A stretch of 64,000 nucleotides of DNA from Tetraselmis striata (taxonomy: Eukaryota; Chlorophyta; Chlorodendrophyceae; Chlorodendrales; Chlorodendraceae): contig VCJN01000229.1 of assembly GCA_006384855.1 (NCBI GenBank), forward strand, positions 1 through 64,000, read 5' to 3'. Under the pieces are notes generated by a model. That model ran no database searches. It saw nothing but the letters and a program-made list of their open reading frames with translations, and had not been told where the DNA came from. The translations under genes were made by a program, and so were the position numbers. How positions within the stretch are numbered: the first letter of the stretch is position 1; the number at the start of each line of letters is the position of its first letter. Of this stretch, positions 33,215 to 43,913 are shown piece by piece.

Positions 33215-34123
33215 TCACTCGTGCTCACCTTCGCGGCCACGTCCACGCCCGCCGCCACGTCCTCGCCCACGCCCGCGACCTGCAGCTGCAGCTGCTACTC
33301 GGGCAGTAGCGGTTGCCTTTGCGCTGCTGGCAACGGTCGCCTCGAAGACGCGACGCTCGTAGTCCTTCATGAGGTCCCCAAAAATCGCGGAACCCAGATG
33401 CTCCGAAGCAGGCTGAAAATGCTGGGCTCGCAGCACGTCCAGCAAACCTTGGTCACCGTGCACACGCTTGATCTCATTTAGCCTCCGCAGCAAGGCCGAA
33501 CGAAACCGAAACGCCTTGTCGATGGCCTCGGCGTGATTCCGAGCTCTCGCGAGGTAGGGGGTGAAGTCCTGGTTAGCGGCAGGGACGTAAGGTAGCAGCT
33601 CGTCGAGAGCCACGAAAAGTGCGGCCATGTGGGCCCCGAAACACGACATCCACAAATACTCCTCCTGGGCCGGCAGACGCCGGTCGTCCTGCTTGAGGTA
33701 CTCGTTCGTTAGGTCGGTGCTCAAGGGAAAAAGTCCAGGCACTCGGCTGACCGGTCGAACGGCCTCGTAACCAGACTCTGCTCTTTGCAGTAGCTCTGGC
33801 ACCGCGAGGTAGTCATCCTCGGCACTCACGGATTTTGCTCCGACACGGCCGCTCTGGGCTAGCTCTAGCAAGTCGGGGCGCTCTGCGGCTCCCCCGCTGC
33901 CTGTCGGCTGTCCCGCGAAGCGCTGCCCGGAGCCGGAGCCATGTGCCCCTTCCCCATCAACAACGCGATCACGAGCCGTCAATTGCGCCACAGCTGTAGC
34001 CAACTCTCGCAGTAATGAAGACTGGGCCCTCATATCTGCATTCAGCGACTCCAACGTCGGCTCGGCGACGGGTTCTTCTCCATCTGGCATGGTAACGCAC
34101 GGACGTACGGACGAGAATATCAC
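33215..34123 (-). CDS. Gag-like protein of the YR element
   Basis: 302 open codons, ending just upstream of the recombinase region. The N-terminus (residues 12-40) is a likely coiled coil (LNADMRAQSSLLRELATAV). The middle is Gly/Ser-rich, then comes a helical domain (about 95-250) with EEYLWMSCFGAHMAALFVAL and FRFRSALLRRLNEIKRVHG. The C-terminus is a 25-residue Arg/Gly repeat (GRGRGRGRGGGRGRG) suited to nucleic-acid binding. Length, coiled coil plus basic tail, and position before YR fit the Gag-like ORF1 of DIRS-order elements; homology itself is inferred. The frame looks whole. Confidence 0.6.
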   Translation of the reverse strand: MIFSSVRPCVTMPDGEEPVAEPTLESLNADMRAQSSLLRELATAVAQLTARDRVVDGEGAHGSGSGQRFAGQPTGSGGAAERPDLLELAQSGRVGAKSVSAEDDYLAVPELLQRAESGYEAVRPVSRVPGLFPLSTDLTNEYLKQDDRRLPAQEEYLWMSCFGAHMAALFVALDELLPYVPAANQDFTPYLARARNHAEAIDKAFRFRSALLRRLNEIKRVHGDQGLLDVLRAQHFQPASEHLGSAIFGDLMKDYERRVFEATVASSAKATATARVAAAAAGRGRGRGRGGGRGRGREGEHE

Positions 34124-34202
34124 ACTCGGGTGGTGAGCCGGGTGTGGTCTTGAACAACTTGGGGTGACCTTGCTCGCAACTGGTTATGAGACAGTTTTTA
34201 CA

Positions 34203-34392
34203 TCGCTGCGTGGAACGCAGCGAAAAGTGGAAGATGGCCGGCTCATCTGTTCTGGCTGCTTTTATGTCTACTCGTGCTGCACCCGAAAAAGGGCGCAACA
34301 ACAGATGCCTAGTTCCCGTACCACTGAGCAGCACTTGTAGCTAAAAGCGGTTAGGTCAAGGAGGGAAACCCCATAAACTAGTTTAGATCATT
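34203..34392 (-). repeat. Split direct repeat A1 of the YR element
   Basis: Right-hand copy of the 190-bp repeat; differs from 31,286-31,475 at a handful of positions. Confidence 0.88.
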
Positions 34393-35352
34393 ACCAGTAC
34401 AGGTACCAGTGACAGACTAGCCCGCTGTGTTACTCAAACCTCTATATTACCAATATGACCAGAAAAGGAAGGCCAGGGGCATGCCAAAAAGGGCAAGCCC
34501 AGATTACAAGAGGGACCGCCGCATGGCGGGAACTGAAACCGCAAAGTACAATGACCACGACATGCTATGGAACTTCATATCGCATATGAGCAGCAGCAGC
34601 GCAGCGGCGCAGTGCCGGCGCCGCAATTATTAGACATTTCGATTGCTGAGGGACGAATCGCCCCCCTCACCTGGCTACTGGCTTCTGCTTCCATACTTCC
34701 ACAGATCGATGATCAAAGATTACGTATGCAATCCTTTGTTACAAGTCGTGTGTCGCATCTGCAGCTGGTTGTCTACGAATCTTGCGCGACGGTCGCTTCG
34801 GACAGGTGTGCCATCGCGAAGGTGACAATATAACAGTCGCTGGAGCATCGCCGTCCCTCGTGCGATATGTTCGCTCGTCCAGTGGCTTCGGTCTTTGCGG
34901 GAACTTCGAGTCTTCCGGGGCTCGCAGTGCATCGGTTCAGTGAAGCGAGTTCCACAGCGGGAACTGCATATTCACGCCGTCAAGGGCAGCCATGGTACCA
35001 CGCCAAGCGGAAACAGGCGGCTGGGCAGACAATCCAGAGGAGGGTACGACTAAGTATTTTCTGCGGTGCAGACAGTCGCAGCTGCGCGCAATTGTGCGCA
35101 ATTGAGAGAAGTCGGACCCGAGTTGTACGAGTAGAAACCCTTCGTAGAGGTCGCATTAGAGCAAAGAACAGCGAGCGGCGCCCAGAAGCTGAGCGGCGGA
35201 TGGAGGATGAGTTAAAGGATCCAAAGACGCCCTTTGAGTATGCACCCCGATCCTTTGTCCGATGCTAACCTGGATAAGAGCGATGTCAATGCATACTTAC
35301 CAACACCGGATGTGGCGGCAACTGGCTGCTGCATGGTGCCTGACACAACACC
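34393..35352 (+). other. Gap between YR element and methyltransferase gene; Arg-rich ORF only
   Basis: No recognised gene. The longest plus ORF (34,867-35,268, 133 codons) is rich in Arg (RRVRLSIFCGADSRS, then TRVVRVETLRRGRIRAK) and ends KDPKTPFEYAPRSFVRC. It could be an upstream exon, a 5' leader or chance. The last 85 bases would be 5' UTR of the next gene. Confidence 0.3.
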
Positions 35353-37280
35353 ATGTCTGCAAACAGGTACTTTTTGCCGCGCCCACTGCGCCTCACCCTC
35401 CTGGGCGGGACTGCTGCTTCGTGTTTCATAGCTTGTCTTCTCGGTGTCGCCAAAATTGCGGTATGCGTCTGGAATGAGTATGTCTCATACCCCGTCTCTA
35501 TTACTGTGCATACCCTCCGAATACCCCTCGTTGTTTGATGGATCTATCTTGATGTATACATGTAAATTGATATCATGCTTGACTATGCATGTATGGGTAA
35601 CACATGCACTACAGATAACCTTCAAAGAGGTCAGTGATTGTTTTCCGTCAGCATGTTGAATGTGTGTACTGAACAGGATAAGCTGTTGGCAGGGCGCAGG
35701 TGCTCTTGCCGACGACTTGCATAATCTGGGCGTGAATGTGACTGGTCTCCTCGTATCTGCATATCTGTTCCAATTAGACCAAGCCTCGGCTGAGACAAGG
35801 GTGGAGCGGAGGAAAGAGGTACATGCTGCGCCGCTGCTCGCAGTCTTGCAATCTAACACCATCTTTCTGATGCAGCGTTGTCACTGCACCGCCCACAGAT
35901 ACGGGAAGCACAGATTGAATTTGGGGACCGAGAGGTGTATGTCAACCAGGATGGGGAATGGATGTCAAAGTTGAAAGAAGTGGATGATGACTGGATACTA
36001 AGACGATTGGAGCGATGGGGTCGGGGAAGGACCTACTACCGATGATAGGTCCTGAGAAGGGTAAAATCCTGCAGAACCTAGTGATACAGCGAGAGCCCCA
36101 AGTTGTGGTGGAGGTTGGCAGCTTTTTGGGTATGTCCCTCGCACCTTTGGGCATTCATCAGACTGTCTTCTCTCTCAAGCGGTTCCTGGCGGGCAACTTG
36201 CCTGCTGTGAGACTCAGGCGCCACAGGACAGATAAATATACCGGCACCGCAGGCGCAAAGCTTGGCTTACTGTATTCATGCTGCCACCAGGATATTCTGC
36301 AATCCTGATCGCCCAAGTTCTTCCTACAAATTCTTCACTAATATCAATCGAGAGTGATTTGTGAGTATGGTCTTTCACCATGCTTGGACATGCATCTTTG
36401 CTCAATGCTGGGGCGAGGCTTGGCATTCAAACTACGCTATCGCCGTTCAACAGGAAATTTGTTGTGACTACCAAGCGCTTTCTGTGGCAAGCCAGTCAAG
36501 GCGAGGCGAATAAGAAGCGTGATGAACCTCTCGGGAGAAAGGCAAGATATATTGTGTAGCACACATTCTCAACTTCGTACCATGATCAGTCAACTTGTCT
36601 AACTTCCCTGTGATGAGCAGGTGAGTGTGACATGGGGAAGGGCGCAAGATGTTCTGCCCACGATGGATGCAGAAATTGACTTTCTGTTCCTTGATGGGCG
36701 CCCAAAGGAGTATCTGGAGTATCTCAAGGTGAGGGGTGTAGGGTGGTCCAGGGGTTGAGGTGTGCCATGGCGCCCTCCGATTCTCGTCTGAAACAAATAT
36801 ACACCATGTTCTCTTGGCAGGTGAGGGTGCGATATGGGTGATCCAACGTATGTATGCATGCAACTTTCCCCCAGGCAGCAGAAGCAAAACTGAAGCCAGG
36901 GGCTTGCATAGTCGCAGATAATGCCGGCGTTTTCGCCGAGGGCGGGCTAAAGCCGTACTTGCAGTACGTCAGGACAAGTGAGAAGAACCCCTCTCTCAAG
37001 GCTGTTAGTTTGAGCGATCTGACTTGCCGTTTCATGATGCGCTGGATGGAGCTAACTTGCCCCTGGTTGCAGGTCCCAAGTATAAAAGCGCTTTCATTGA
37101 GAGTACCTTGGAGTAAGTGGGCGCCAGTTCACATGAAATAGTCTTTTCCACTCATGCCTTCTATCCACACATGCCTACGCCCAGCATAAATAAATTGGGA
37201 CTCATCCTTCAACATGTTTTTTTGGCAGGTGGCGAACTGACATTGTTGATGGACTGGAGGTGTCCGAGTATCTTGGATAG
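35353..37280 (+). CDS. COMT: Catechol O-methyltransferase-like protein with N-terminal membrane anchor (multi-exon)
   Basis: SAM-dependent, Mg-dependent O-methyltransferase of the COMT class, which methylates catechol-type hydroxyls. Exons: 35,353-35,460; 35,693-35,818; 35,876-36,129; 36,291-36,360; 36,621-36,728; 36,875-36,977; 37,073-37,112; 37,229-37,280, all with GT-AG borders. Exon 1 gives MSANRYFLPRPLRLTLLGG and a hydrophobic segment (TAASCFIACLLGVAKIA), a signal anchor. Family motifs: MIGPEKGKILQNLV, SAM motif VVVEVGSFLGYS (joined across exons 3 and 4), metal Asp in FLFLDGRPKEY, Asp-Asn in ACIVADNAG, and the C-terminal FIESTLEWRTDIVDGLEVS. Oddities: the exon 2/3 phase does not match, a one-base shift lies near 36,036 (between GRTYYR and MIGPEK), and an exon expected in 36,361-36,620 was not found. 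Either sequence errors or a decaying gene; exon borders 4 and 6-9 fit exactly. Confidence 0.85.
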
Positions 37281-37588
37281 CGCAGGTGGAGTAGCTTTTG
37301 CAAGCGTCTGCGAGCGTAGTCAGTCCTGCCAGTCCTATCCAAACGCCGCATGCAAGCTGCAAGCCGTGCCTGCCAGTGTGTGACGGAACAAGTGCCAGCA
37401 CTCCAAAGATGCTGTACTTGCAGATGAATCGTTTAAAATGTGTATTGATCTCATTGTCTAATGCCACTTTATCCGTGGCATAAGGCACTGGCACCTGTGC
37501 TAGTAATCTGTTCCTTTCTTGCTATTCCCAAGAGCCCATTCTCAGCAAAAGCATCTCCGTATCATTGCTGAGACGACCCATAAAAACG

Positions 37589-38323
37589 TCAAAGTGTAAC
37601 TTCAACACCCTCCTTCTTCCAGGGCGCATGCTGATATGTTCTCTTGCCAGGCTCAGGAAGATTGTCTTCGTCGTCAGCATCAAGCAGGGAAATCCAATCA
37701 TTCTCCATGCCCTTGCTGTCGATATCAGCCCCTTCCCACTGCCGCCCTTCTTCGTAGCTAATTTGTTTGGTCTGCCCTCCCGGCCCAACAAGTGTGTACT
37801 CCACATGATCCACCGACTTGTAGTAGGGCCCCATGACGATCATTCGTCTGAGCTCCCCTGCAGGACACAGATAAGTGCGCGATGTATCAGCTGCAGGCCT
37901 GCCTGAATCCGCAAAAGCCCCACCAGCTCAGGTTGCAGGGACCTACACTGATCGTCGCAGTCCCCGCCATCCCATTTGCATGCAGAGTTGAAACATTCAG
38001 AATCGCAATTCTTGTCTCCGATGTATGCTGGCTTGCACAGCTTGCTGCAGCCCTCTGCGTCATCACCTGCCATCCAGTTAGTTGGCGAGATCATTATATA
38101 CGAGGGCATGGGACGCAAGGCTGACTAAAAACATGCAGTGAATGGACGCGCTACTGTGGCTGTTTTTCATAGCAAAAGCAGAAAGATAGATTTGAAAATG
38201 CTGGCATGTCGGGCTGGCATGGGTATCAGTACCTTCAGCTTGTACACTGGCCGAGCGTGTACTTGCTGCAAAACCCAGGCAGATGAACACCAGGTAAAGC
38301 CAGAGGAAAGGGATCCGAATCAT
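37589..38323 (-). CDS. Small secreted protein with one LNR (Notch/Lin-12) repeat
   Basis: Three exons whose phases agree: 38,233-38,323, 37,947-38,066 and 37,589-37,857; 159 codons plus stop. Exon 1 is a signal peptide (MIRIPFLWLYLVFICLGFAA). Exon 2 is a single LNR module with the CSKLC...NCDSECFNSACKWDGGDC cysteine/Asp pattern that binds calcium in Notch and in pappalysins. Exon 3 is acidic, with YKSVDHVEYTLVGPGG and DWISLLDADDEDNLPEPG, and no known domain. The start ATG is the first in the signal-peptide frame. The gene converges on the methyltransferase gene, with 308 bp between their stops. Likely extracellular or luminal; partner unknown. 38,324-38,698 upstream would hold its promoter; no motif is recognised there. 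Confidence 0.8.
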
Positions 38324-38698
38324 GTGGCCACAGATAAAGAAGCAGCGGCGACCACTGCTGAGTGAAAACGAAACCGTGTGTTATTAGTATGGCCCCAGGT
38401 GAGCAAAGTCAGCGGCAGCTAGACGCCCTCAACGAGTAAAACAATCCGCTGCAGCTCTGCTACGGGGTCTTGAAGAGAGTCTGAGCACTCCAGTGTTGCG
38501 TGGTATGTGCGTGCTATTTTATAGTGCGTCGCTACTTTATGTATGCTTCACCAGGCATGCGAGTGTGTGAACGGAGTTTGCAGGCCGTTTTTAATTCGAC
38601 GCCCGGTCGCCCGCGGCTCGCCTCGGGCATGCGTCAAGGATTATCACGTCTATTAATTTACTAATTATACGAGTATAATTGCACGAGTATGATATACT

Positions 38699-40996
38699 AC
38701 TAAGCGGCGCTTCGCGCCGGGGATTTGCGGAGGTGCCCCTACCTCTTGGGTTGAGCCAGGTGCGGGATGCGGGCCGCTTTTAGCCGGCTTGTAGTGTTGA
38801 TCTTGTAATACTGTTGTTTCCGGGTAATACTGCTTTTAGCGTTAGATTTGTCAGTAATCTATTTTTCAAAAGAGACGTATTATTTTGTAAAACAGATTAA
38901 ATCTGCAAGCCGCGTAAAAGCGGGCCGCTGACTACTGGTGTGCATTACAAAAAGGCCAGTACCCAACCCACCGCTAAAAGTTGTACACCCCTGCACATAA
39001 GTTTGGGGTCCCTTTTCGGCAGTCTCAAGACTTCAGAAGTCTAGGGTACCTGAACGTAGGGCATATGAGATGAAACCCTGGAATCTCAGAGGGCTCTATA
39101 AAACCTGCATGACGAGTGGCTCAAACCGAAGCTTAAAGACCTTTGACTAGGGAATCACGCTGCACTTGGTGCGTGGATGGGCGTCGCCTGCAACTGCACC
39201 AAAACCGGGGTCGGTATCACGCACACGCCGACGCGCGTGAATAGACAACCAAACGGCGGGATGGCCATGAACGCGTGAGGAAACACATTGGCGAGGGGCT
39301 CGGGTGCATTTGGTTGGGGTGCAGCCGTGTGGGCGGCGGCCAGTACATGTCGCGTTGCGATACTGGCATGGCATCAGTGTCGGCCACGCGCAGCAACACC
39401 CCCTTGGCTTTAAAACGCTAAAACTTCTCAGGGTTTGCTCAGAAAAACTTTTTAAAAATACCACGCGATTCCTCGTTCAAAGTTGCGTGGAAGACAATCT
39501 TCCAAAATCAAAAATCGATTTTTTGGGTCCCTGGAAAAAAATCCCCAAAGATGATCATCCAAGTTGCCCCTCACTGCCTCATGTGCCCACCCGTATCGGG
39601 CTCGTGGCTTTGCGCCAAGTGCGTGTCTAAGCCCCATAATCAGTTGCGCGAGAGAGTTATGTATGTGGATGACCACGGACCACCAACACTTGGCATGTGC
39701 CACCTCCTAGCGATACACACATATACCAGCCAAAATGCCATTTTCCACAGCATTTTTCAAGGAATTTCATATTAATCAAAATCCACGCCCCTACCGCGCT
39801 ACCCCGCCCACGAAACGGTGCAACTGGCATTCCACCACGCGCCCCCATAGTAGGGCATTGACCTACACCAAGGGGGCCATCGAGCGCCTCTCCTACGTGC
39901 GTTCGCCACAGAAACAGCAGCATTTTCACCCCAAAACTGCTCCCCACAGTGGCCGACTTGTCGTTGGGGTGTCACGTCGTGCCTATAGCGACATGCTTTC
40001 AGTGGCCTACACGCACGGTGTGTGAACCTTATGCCAAGGGCCGTATCCACCGAGTTTGGTGCGACGAGTGCCGCAATTTCCATAGGTTTGGACGGTTGGC
40101 GCAACCCACAACTTTCTGGCGCCAACGCATCATGCACTGATTTCGCGTTTTTGAAAGGGCGCCCACAAATGGTCGTGTTGTCGCGCGGGTGGGTATAAAG
40201 CGCACAATAGGCGTTCGCCCGAACTATTCCCACTGTAGTTAGCATGTATGCACATGCAGAAGGCGTTATCCTCGCCCATGCATGCGCTTTGCGATCGAAA
40301 ATGCAAAACCCGGACTTATGTGGAGGGGTGTATTACCCAAAAAAATAAAAAGCAGCACTACAAGATCAGCAATACAGTACAAGCCGCCTACAGGCGGCCC
40401 GCATCCCGCGCGAGGCCGCGCAGGTCGAGCCGGTCGTCAGGTCTACGGGGCGGGCACGGCGCGAATCGCCATGCCCGCCGCCTGTACTGGCACCGGACGC
40501 CGGACGCCGTCGTTCGACCGTCGCCCGTCCGTCGACGGACGCCGGGCCCCGGGTCGGCGGACTGCCCCCGCACCGCGGCGACCCCTTTTTACAGCATCAT
40601 TTTACAGCATGTACTTGGACGACCGTGTGAATAGTCGCTGTGTGAATAAAGATGGCAAGTCTCGCTTGCTGATTCAGTAGCAGTAAAAACGCGCTGCGGT
40701 ACCGCGTTATTTTGGCGTATCAGACGGATATATGACGTGCCTGGGCTAGAATACACGCGCATCCATTCAGCAATGAGCCGTACACGCACCAGTACCGTGA
40801 AATCAAACGAGCGAACGCCGAATGTATGACGGTTAATACACGAAGATCGTATTACAGAGGACGGACGTACGGACGGACGGAGGACGCCTAACAACCCGTT
40901 ATAAAACCGTATTGTCACCGCTATGAGTTCTCCCGTATTCCAGGCAATTTCGGACGCAGCTCTCCTTTTCCTCCGCTCAACCCAAGAGGTAGGGGA
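38699..40996 (-). mobile_element. Helitron2/Helentron-like element, copy A (split by a TA-duplicating transposon)
   Basis: Inverted relative to copies B and C. The plus strand starts with ACTAAG and the GGCGC hairpin, then CCCCTACCTCTTGGG, and ends with the inverted repeat and GGGGA at 40,996. Removing the insertion leaves about 950 bp collinear with copy B. The hairpin side is followed by the same ATATCATACTCG stretch seen beside the other copies, whereas the far side is unrelated sequence. Confidence 0.6.
38986..40330. mobile_element. Tc1/mariner-type DNA transposon, 1,345 bp, no intact transposase
   Basis: The ends CACCCCTGCACATAAG (38,986-39,001) and CTTATGTGGAGGGGTG (40,315-40,330) form a 16-bp inverted repeat with one mismatch, and TA is duplicated on both sides (38,984-38,985; 40,331-40,332). 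Removing it restores the Helitron-like copy exactly (compare 19,900-19,912). TA duplication and size suit Tc1/mariner. Open stretches of 80-150 codons occur on both strands, but I see no DDE/DDD signature, so it is either a decayed or a non-autonomous copy. Confidence 0.85.
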
Positions 40997-41868
40997 ATTC
41001 GGGCATTTGCTCGCTATTTGCAGCCAGCGTCAGTCGTTGCTACGCGTTCCTGTAGTGACGCTGTGCTGCTGTCGCTTGCTGTGACCCCGCCGCGACTACT
41101 GATGCTTAACGCACGCGCTCAACGATTGTCGCTAGTGCTCTACGACGTGCAACCTAACCCATATTTATCGCCAGTGCGTATCTCGAATCCCGCTGTTTGG
41201 GAGACACCCTGGACGGCAAAAGCATACTGCTTGTCAGCAGTGGAGAAGCTAGCGGCTTGAGGTTGAGGGTTAAGCAAGGATAGGACCCAAGCGGGGATAG
41301 GTGATGGTCGGTCTGCGACCTGGTCGTCTCCCGGCACTGGACCTGGAAGATGCACAGCTCAGTAGCCCGCCGAAGTCTCAACGGAGCTCGCGTGCGCCGA
41401 GTCGCGAACGCATATCAACTGCCGGCACCCCAGAACGCGGCATGGCCGCCCTAGATGCGCCGCGACAAGGTGAGAATTGGCGCACTACACGTGGCTTCAA
41501 GCGGCTAGTAGTATTGCAAGGTGTATGGCCCATACACTGTCGACTTGAACGCCCGCGAGCTGTGCAGGTGCTGGTCGAACTCGCCGCTCTCGGAAAGAAG
41601 CAGCCTCCCCAGGCGGAAGCGATGACGGAGCGAGCCCTGTCAGGCACAGGAGACGGGCCTCCACGCTACAAACAGATGGACATGTATGGCCACGCGCACA
41701 TCAGATCCACGGGGGAGGGGGGCCGCGGAGGGGGGGGGGGGGGGGGGGGGATACTTGTAGGTGCTTAGCAGTTTCCTGCTGATACACCCTGCATGTGCGC
41801 TGCAGTCTGCCATCAGCCCAACGCAGTCAGCCAGAACCCACCAGGGACGCAGGGGCTCACGCGCCAGG
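40997..41868 (+). other. Region upstream of the B9 gene with two unrecognised ORFs
   Basis: Plus ORF 41,018-41,260 (80 codons: LLMLNARAQRLSLVLYDV, then VWETPWTAKAYCLSAVEKL) looks protein-like. Plus ORF 41,301-41,768 (155 codons) has a Ser/Arg-rich start, FKRLVVLQGVWPIHCRLER in its middle and a Gly end made by a 20-base G run (41,731-41,750). They could be exons of a neighbouring gene whose other part was cut off by the Helitron-like insertion at 40,996. Nothing recognised; the promoter of the B9 gene should lie in 41,770-41,868. Confidence 0.3.
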
Positions 41869-43913
41869 ATGAATGACGAGGTGGATCGCTCGCTGGAGTC
41901 TCCTAAAAAGAGCTTGCAGTTCAGAAGGGAAGGGAGCTCAGCAGATGTACATATCATCGGGTCTGTGGTGGGCTGCAGTGGGTTTTCTGGGAGCTGCATG
42001 TATGCACGCTGGACATTCAAATTTGAGGAAGCATGGGGCTGGATTCACCAGGCAGGGCTGACTCAGGTGAACTCTTATCAAGTGTAATGTTGAAACTTGA
42101 TCCATGGTGATATGGCACTTGTCTTTCAATCCATGTCCAGCGCACGAAAACACCTTATAGATTATTTTATATTATGCTGACACTGTTCATATCTGGTGCC
42201 AGGGCACCACCCAGCCAAGCCAGCCATACGAGGACAACAACGACTTTTCGGTATGGGAGCACCCAATAGACATTCACTTCAAGACTACCACCCTCCAGAA
42301 ATGGCCGCAGCTGGTCCTAAAGGTGAAACACTCCCTGTCTGCTTGGGATTTTCAGAGCCACAATTCTGCCACAGCATGTGCGCTGGGCGATTTCTCTGTG
42401 AATATCCCTAACAAAAGCTTGTGTTTGGTTAACACGGTTCCCAGATTTTCCATCGATCTGTCTATGTTCAAAGGGACGAATTCTGCGCCTATGCGGTGTG
42501 CAGCCTCCCCACGCATGCTGGCCATCACCAGATCAGCTGCAGTGCTTGGCAGCCTATGGATGAACGATGTGCATTGTCGGAAGAACTGGGAGGTACTGAA
42601 ATAGTGATCGCCCATGGCCATCATGACGTTGCAATCCTTGCGCCAATGGCCTTGTTGCTACACTGAAGTAGTGTGTACTGGAATTGCTGTGTTGCGTATG
42701 CGATGCGCTAGGTCTGTGGACCGGGCTCTATCCCCAGTGTGTCAATGATGCACCAAAAGAAATAGTAGAGCGACCTGGCTGGGAATATTCCAGCGTCCAA
42801 ACCAAAGGTGTGGGACGGGTCCATTTCAGGCTGTTTGTGGTGACAAAGGTGTGGCTCTGCATCTGGTGCGATGCATCTGCATCCCTATGTGCTGTTGCCA
42901 GGTGATATTTATGGAAAGCGTTGTTGTTTTTCATTTGTCACTTAGGGAATGGAGGATTTATCAGCGGTGGCTCAGGCCACCCGAGGACTCACAACAGAGA
43001 AGGTGAGCCTTCCCACTATTTTTGCTTGTGCGAGTATGCATCAGATATGTTGGTGCCCACACGGTCTAAGATGATGCGACTGGTTGTGAAGGGATCCGAT
43101 GAACAGGGACGGATGTCTTACCGTGAAGTCAGCTTGTCTACACACCAAGAGGTAAAAACCCGCACACCGAGACACGGACACACTACGCATCGTTGTGTTT
43201 CATGTGGTCTGTAATTCCCCATTTTCTCACAATGTTACTGCGCGTGACATGGGCTCAGGAAGCGCGCAATTCGCCAGAGCGTTCTTCTGTCCACATGGTA
43301 TGCCAATGCGTGCTCTTGGAGCTACACAATGTCTCTTGGACTCCAGTGCAATTATAGAGGGACAGAATTGAACTGACAAGATACATATTGCTATGTATAG
43401 TCACGGGCCTCTCGTCTGCGGCAGACATCCATGGCGTCAAGTGCAGGGAGCGATGGCGGAATGCGCACAAATACTGCCAGGTGAATTTGCCAACTATGCA
43501 TGTATTTTTTCCCCGGCACACATGAGGCCAAGCCAGGCTGACAGCATAAGTTGGCCAACTTCAGTCCCACGAATGCGAAACCTGCATTCAACTGCGACCC
43601 CCGCCCCCCCCCCCCCCCCCCCCCCTAACCTCTTCATGTGTGTCCGCTGTTCTGTGAATGAATGCACAGCCGCCAGAGCTCAAGGGATGGGAGCTTTCAT
43701 GGGGATTCTGTTGCCACAGGAATCAGGACGGCTGCAGCTGACTCTACTCCACCACGTCGCCATCGACGTGGGCGATCAATGGATGTCACATCAGACCCTG
43801 AGATGCTGGCTGCTGATGGCGGTATCCAAAGTCAACAGCGCAGTATTGCGGATGGTCCGGGTACCTTGCCAGGACCTGCTGGGACTCGCCTGCGGCAGAG
43901 ATACGGCAAGTAA
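41869..43913 (+). CDS. B9D2: B9 domain protein, B9D2-like, with a long C-terminal extension (9 exons)
   Basis: B9D2 belongs to the MKS module of the ciliary transition zone, which gates entry of membrane proteins. Exons: 41,869-42,066; 42,203-42,322; 42,445-42,603; 42,738-42,848; 42,946-43,002; 43,035-43,151; 43,259-43,297; 43,401-43,480; 43,670-43,913. All have GT-AG borders and matching phases and give 374 residues. The B9 domain fills exons 1-4: DVHIIGSVVGCSGFSGSCMY, WEHPIDIHFKTTTLQKWPQL, CAYAVCSLPTHAGHHQISC and GVGRVHFRLFVVTK align in order and spacing with animal B9D2. That family is usually about 175 residues; here about 178 more follow, polar and Ser/Arg-rich, with RHRRGRSMD near the end, probably disordered. 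Start: first ATG of the open frame. The gene looks whole and implies a ciliated organism. Confidence 0.88.

Larger units (their letters stand above)
31169..34392 (-). mobile_element. Tyrosine-recombinase element with split direct repeats (DIRS/Ngaro-like layout, Gag plus YR only)
   Basis: A 190-bp repeat occurs at 34,203-34,392 and 31,286-31,475, and a 26-bp repeat (tttcaaagttgagtctgg...) at 31,474-31,499 and 31,169-31,194. In minus-strand order the layout is A1, genes, B1-A2, B2, the split direct repeat plan of PAT/Ngaro-type DIRS-order elements. Between A1 and B1 lie a Gag-like gene and a tyrosine recombinase; no RT or RNase H is seen. The recombinase is broken, with a few breaks, while the Gag-like frame is open. 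It abuts G1 on the right. Confidence 0.8.

Noticed and set aside
32333-34123. A host phage-type integrase or bacterial island
   Set aside because: Direct repeats in split order and a Gag-like neighbour place the recombinase in a eukaryotic mobile element.
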